Assembly (NCBI GenBank): GCA_018646825.1
Contig: JABGUA010000243.1
Span: forward strand, 1 to 9,200
Length of the DNA stretch: 9,200 nucleotides
Direction: 5' to 3'
Source: Piscirickettsiaceae bacterium
Lineage (GTDB): Bacteria; Pseudomonadota; Gammaproteobacteria; Nitrosococcales; Methylophagaceae
Position numbers and translations under genes: made by a program. This document shows positions 6,459 through 9,200 of this stretch, one piece after another. Below the pieces are notes generated by a model. It worked only from the letters and a program-made list of their open reading frames with translations, was not told the DNA's origin and did not search any database. The stretch's first letter is position 1; each line of letters starts with the position of its first letter.

Positions 6459-7136
6459 GATTATATAAAATACAAACAAATAGAAGAAGATTTAGCTGAC
6501 TTTTTTCGTGTTTGCCATAGTAAGCATTACACGGCTAAATCAGCATTAATTCGCCCTGGTGATTCTGCAGATACACTTTATTATCTTCGAGAAGGTTCAG
6601 TCACAATTGTGATGGAAAACGAAGATGGTGAAGAATTGATTGTGGCGCACTTAAATCAAGGTGACTTTATAGGTGAGATTGGCTTGTTCTCTGAAACAGT
6701 GGATCGTACAGTGACTGTTCGAGCTAAAACGGATTGTCGAACAGAAGAAATCACTTACCAACAAGTTAAATCCTTATCTCATACGACGCTGAAAGATTGC
6801 TACCCAAGTCTATTGACCTTATTGGCTGAAAATATGGCGAAACGTTTGTTGTCGACAACACGAAAAGCCAGTGAGTTAGCATTCTTAGATGTGACGGGGC
6901 GAGTTGCTGCAGCATTAAAAGAATTGTCTGCCCAGCCTGATGCGATGAAGCATGAAGAAGGCACACAAATTAAGGCGACACGCCAAGAAATTAGCCGGAT
7001 GGTGGGTTGTTCTCGTGAAATGGAGGGGCGTGTATTACGAACGTTGCAGGATCAAGGTTTGGTTTGGGCTCGTGGTAAAACCATGATTATTTACGATGAA
7101 GAACATCGTAAACCTAGTATTGTGCCTGAAGGCTAG
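6456..7136 (+). CDS. crp: Crp/Vfr-type cAMP receptor transcription regulator
   Basis: Crp family dimers bind cAMP and then activate or repress many promoters. The 226 residues carry an N-terminal cyclic-nucleotide domain (about 20-125): LNQGDFIGEIGLF (66-78, Glu74), then DRT with Arg84 and Thr85 at the cAMP phosphate site (Ser in E. coli Crp), and Thr134-Thr135 at the long dimer helix, as in Vfr. The hinge LAFLDVTGR (141-149) is conserved. The helix-turn-helix TRQEISRMVGCSREMEGRVLR (175-195) keeps the three specificity residues Arg187, Glu188 and Arg192. Glu190 replaces the Val of E. coli Crp and Vfr, and about ten extra residues follow GKTMIIY. Overall it is closer to Vfr than to E. coli Crp. 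It starts with GTG, is divergent from the osmC-like gene, and its TAG stop overlaps the trpC stop. Confidence 0.94.
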   Translation: MDYIKYKQIEEDLADFFRVCHSKHYTAKSALIRPGDSADTLYYLREGSVTIVMENEDGEELIVAHLNQGDFIGEIGLFSETVDRTVTVRAKTDCRTEEITYQQVKSLSHTTLKDCYPSLLTLLAENMAKRLLSTTRKASELAFLDVTGRVAAALKELSAQPDAMKHEEGTQIKATRQEISRMVGCSREMEGRVLRTLQDQGLVWARGKTMIIYDEEHRKPSIVPEG

Positions 7137-7930
7137 ACAAATAATGTGCTGAGCTGATGGCCTGGGTCATCAGCTCGCATAAATGCTTCACCGATTAAAA
7201 AGCCGTTGACATTATTGTCGCGCATCAATGCCACATCTGCTGGCGTCTGAATTCCACTTTCTGTAATGACCGTATGGCTTTCTGGTATATGGTTTAGTAA
7301 TTCCAATGTTGTTTCTAAGCGTGTCTCAAATGTGCTGAGGTTTCGGTTATTAATACCGATGAGCGGTAAGTTTAAGAACAGGGCGCGTTCTAGTTCAGCA
7401 GCATCATGGACTTCTACTAATACATCCATGTCTAGATTTAACGCTAAATCGGTGAGGTCACTGAGCTGTTGATCATCTAGTGCTGAAACGATTAATAAAA
7501 TACAGTCGGCATTAATAGCTCGGGCCTCATAGACTTGATAAGGGTCGATAATGAAATCTTTGCGAATAACCGGCAGTGAGCTGGCTGCTCGAGCCTGCTC
7601 AAGATAAACTTCGTCACCTTGGAAAAAATCTTTATCTGTCAAAATGGATAAACAGGCTGCCCCATGTTGCTCATAAGATTTTGCAATTTCAGCAGGGATA
7701 AAGTGCTCGCGTAATAAGCCTTTACTGGGGGATGCTTTCTTTATTTCAGCAATGACAGCGGCTTTACCTGCATTTATCTTTGCTTCAATAGCTGCTACAA
7801 ATCCTCGAGGTGTATCGGCACTTTCTGCAAGAGACATCATCTGCTTTAGAGAGACTGTTTGACTGCGTTGTGCAATTTCTTGTTGCTTACGATTTAAGAT
7901 TTTTTTCAGGATATCAGGTGTATCAGCCAT
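7133..7930 (-). CDS. trpC: Indole-3-glycerol phosphate synthase
   Basis: TrpC closes the indole ring, converting carboxyphenylaminodeoxyribulose phosphate to indole-3-glycerol phosphate in tryptophan synthesis. It is a cytosolic TIM barrel. At 265 residues it is the monofunctional form, not fused to TrpF as in E. coli. All active-site strands are visible: AEIKKASPSKG (61-71, Glu62 and Lys64), LSILTDKDFFQG (94-105), LPVIRKDFIID (119-129, catalytic Lys124), LVEVHD (Glu173), IGINNRNLSTF (191-201, Asn194), ITESGI (222-227, Glu224 and Ser225), and FLIGEAFMR near the end, which binds phosphate. ATG at 7930 follows a weak AGAAAG, 27 bp after the trpD stop. Its last four bases, CTAG, are also the end of crp. 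Confidence 0.97.
   Translation of the reverse strand: MADTPDILKKILNRKQQEIAQRSQTVSLKQMMSLAESADTPRGFVAAIEAKINAGKAAVIAEIKKASPSKGLLREHFIPAEIAKSYEQHGAACLSILTDKDFFQGDEVYLEQARAASSLPVIRKDFIIDPYQVYEARAINADCILLIVSALDDQQLSDLTDLALNLDMDVLVEVHDAAELERALFLNLPLIGINNRNLSTFETRLETTLELLNHIPESHTVITESGIQTPADVALMRDNNVNGFLIGEAFMRADDPGHQLSTLFV
7147..7179. repeat. Perfect 9-bp inverted repeat at the crp/trpC convergence, possible terminator
   Basis: GAGCTGATG (7151-7159) and CATCAGCTC (7168-7176) form a perfect 9-bp stem with an 8-nt loop. Three more outer pairs (TGC 7147-7149 with GCA 7177-7179) form if T7150 is bulged. It lies in the last codons of trpC, 14 bp past the crp stop. Neither strand has a T-tract next to it, so intrinsic termination is unproven; it could instead be an RNA 3'-end stabiliser or a chance repeat. 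Confidence 0.5.
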
Positions 7931-7957
7931 TATTTTACTTTCTTTATATTTTGGGAG

Positions 7958-8971
7958 TTAAGTGTTGCTACAGGCAACGAGATCTTGCAGCTTTTGTTTC
8001 GCTTGACCGGTGTCGAGGACTGATTGAGCGCGTTGAATACCTTCCGCCAAGCTAGGAACTAGATCCGCAGCATAAATGGCTGCACCTGCATTTAGGGCTA
8101 CAATATCGCGTGCTGGCCCAGCTTCACCTTCAAAAACAGTGTTGATGATAGCTAAACTCTCTTGTGCATTGTTGATCGCCAGTTTTGTTACAGCTGTACG
8201 CTGTAAACCAAATTGTTCTGGCGCAATATCGTAACAGTTTATTTCACCGTTTTTGAGCTCAGCAATATGGGTGGTTGATCCAATACTGATTTCATCTAAA
8301 CCATCTTCAGCATGGACAACAAGTACATGTTCACTGCCGAGTGCTTTGAGGACATTTGCCATGGGCTCAACCCATTTCTTATCGAAGACGCCCAAAACTT
8401 GATGTCGTGCTTTAGCCGGGTTGGTGAGTGGCCCGAGTAGATTGAAAATAGTTTTAATACCCATTTCACGGCGGGGTGTAATGGCATGTTTCATTGCCCC
8501 ATGGTGCTTTTGTGCAAACATAAAGCCAACGCCAATGCTTTCGATGCAATGTTTGACTTGTTCGGGCGTAATATCAAGATTAACACCAGCCGCCTCTAAG
8601 ACATCAGCACTGCCTGAGCTACTGCTGATTGAGCGGTTACCGTGTTTGGCGACTTGGCCACCTGCTGCTGCGACGACAATAGCGGCTGCGGTTGAAACAT
8701 TAAAAGTACTGGCACCATCTCCGCCAGTGCCACAGGTATCAACAAGTGTCTGGGCTGAAATATGCACGGGTGTTGCTAATGAACGCATGACACTCGCTGC
8801 TGCTGCGATTTCTGTGACGGTTTCGCCTTTCATTTGCAGGGCGACTAAAAAACCTGCTATTTGAGCTGGCGTTGCTTCACCTGTCATAATTTGTTGCATA
8901 ACAGCAGACATTTGTTGTTCTGTGAGGTCTTGTTTTTCTATTAAGACTTTAAGGGCTTGTTGGATATCCAT
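7958..8971 (-). CDS. trpD: Anthranilate phosphoribosyltransferase
   Basis: TrpD transfers phosphoribose from PRPP to anthranilate, the second committed step of tryptophan synthesis. It acts in the cytosol as a Mg-dependent dimer. The 337 residues match the usual stand-alone length. An N-terminal helical domain (about 1-70) precedes the PRPP loop DTCGTGGDGASTFN (78-91, GTGGD at 81-85). KHGNRSISSSSGSADVLE (109-126) and the anthranilate-site region HAITPRRE (Arg167, Arg168) follow, then NLLGPLTNP (177-185), and EDGLDE with metal ligands Asp226 and Glu227. No key residue is missing. It begins 12 bp after the trpG stop with ATG at 8971, behind only a weak GAG, and ends in TAA 27 bp before trpC, consistent with a trpGDC operon. 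Confidence 0.97.
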   Translation of the reverse strand: MDIQQALKVLIEKQDLTEQQMSAVMQQIMTGEATPAQIAGFLVALQMKGETVTEIAAAASVMRSLATPVHISAQTLVDTCGTGGDGASTFNVSTAAAIVVAAAGGQVAKHGNRSISSSSGSADVLEAAGVNLDITPEQVKHCIESIGVGFMFAQKHHGAMKHAITPRREMGIKTIFNLLGPLTNPAKARHQVLGVFDKKWVEPMANVLKALGSEHVLVVHAEDGLDEISIGSTTHIAELKNGEINCYDIAPEQFGLQRTAVTKLAINNAQESLAIINTVFEGEAGPARDIVALNAGAAIYAADLVPSLAEGIQRAQSVLDTGQAKQKLQDLVACSNT

Positions 8972-8983
8972 AAGTATGCTCGT

Positions 8984-9200
8984 TTATCGGTCAAGGAAGT
9001 TCTTGAGTAGGGCATGACCGTGTTCAGTTAGGATGGACTCCGGGTGAAACTGCACGCCTTCGATGGGTAATGTTTTATGTTGGATACCCATAATTTCGTC
9101 GATACTGCCATCTTCATTTTGTGTCCATGCTGTGACTTCGAAATAATCTGGTAAGGTCTCTTTGTCAATGACTAATGAATGGTAACGTGTTGCTTTAAAA
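8984..9200 (-). CDS. trpG: Anthranilate synthase glutamine amidotransferase component, N-terminus beyond window
   Basis: TrpG hydrolyses glutamine and passes ammonia to TrpE to make anthranilate. Only the last 71 codons are in the window; the frame runs off the right edge. Visible blocks are KATRYHSLV near the window edge, an acidic loop, DEIMGIQHKTLPIEGVQFHP and ESILTEHGHALLKNFLDR before TAA (8986-8984). The FHPES motif contributes the His and Glu of the class I amidotransferase triad; the catalytic Cys lies outside. The fragment reads closely like Pseudomonas TrpG, so it is the tryptophan type; a dual role with folate synthesis (PabA-like) cannot be excluded from this piece. It is the first visible gene of the trpG-trpD-trpC run, 12 bp before trpD. 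Confidence 0.93.
   Translation of the reverse strand, partial: FKATRYHSLVIDKETLPDYFEVTAWTQNEDGSIDEIMGIQHKTLPIEGVQFHPESILTEHGHALLKNFLDR

Noticed and set aside
6847..6860. Perfect 14-bp palindrome TGTTGTCGACAACA inside crp
   Set aside because: About one such palindrome is expected by chance in a window this size, and it codes for normal Crp helix residues.
8421..8864. Long + strand open frame opposite trpD
   Set aside because: It is the antisense of a well-conserved trpD and shows no family resemblance.

Overview
This looks like chromosomal core sequence from a gammaproteobacterium. The MutS, YcgL, DUF1415, Crp and trpGDC proteins all read as gammaproteobacterial. The order trpG-trpD-trpC / crp / osmC-like matches the Pseudomonas trpGDC-vfr-osmC neighbourhood as I remember it. 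The DNA is moderately AT-rich by eye, so it is not Pseudomonas itself. A Methylophaga- or Piscirickettsiaceae-like organism is my low-confidence guess. I see no mobile element, phage gene, CRISPR array, tRNA or rRNA, and no obvious composition break.

Layout. (1) Positions 1-1854, + strand: the C-terminal three quarters of mutS, cut by the left window edge. (2) Positions 1862-6323, - strand: a seven-gene run transcribed right to left as osmC-like, VOC-fold protein, ycgL, TPR-GGDEF diguanylate cyclase, carboxylesterase, MOSC protein, DUF1415 protein. Four of its six junctions are ATGA or TAGTG stop/start overlaps. Only one gap, the 59 bp in front of the diguanylate cyclase, could hold an internal promoter. 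(3) Positions 6324-6455: a 132-bp divergent intergenic region serving the osmC run and crp. (4) Positions 6456-7136, + strand: a Crp/Vfr-type regulator that starts with GTG. (5) Positions 7133-9200, - strand: tryptophan genes trpG (cut by the right edge), trpD and trpC, whose end overlaps the end of crp by 4 bp.

How the genes work together. TrpG, TrpD and TrpC supply consecutive parts of tryptophan synthesis: amidotransferase for anthranilate formation, phosphoribosyl transfer, and indole-glycerol-phosphate ring closure. Crp is a global cAMP-type regulator. The osmC/VOC/ycgL group suggests peroxide or small-molecule stress handling (inference). The diguanylate cyclase has a periplasmic TPR sensor half and a cytoplasmic GGEEF half with an intact inhibitory I-site. 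It is linked in transcription direction to a cytosolic esterase and two small proteins of unknown role. MutS is a mismatch-repair protein unrelated to the run it converges with.

No wholly new system stands out. The points most worth a second look are the seven-gene run with its embedded sensor diguanylate cyclase, the substitutions and C-terminal tail in Crp, and the shared CTAG stop codons with a 9-bp perfect hairpin at the crp/trpC convergence.
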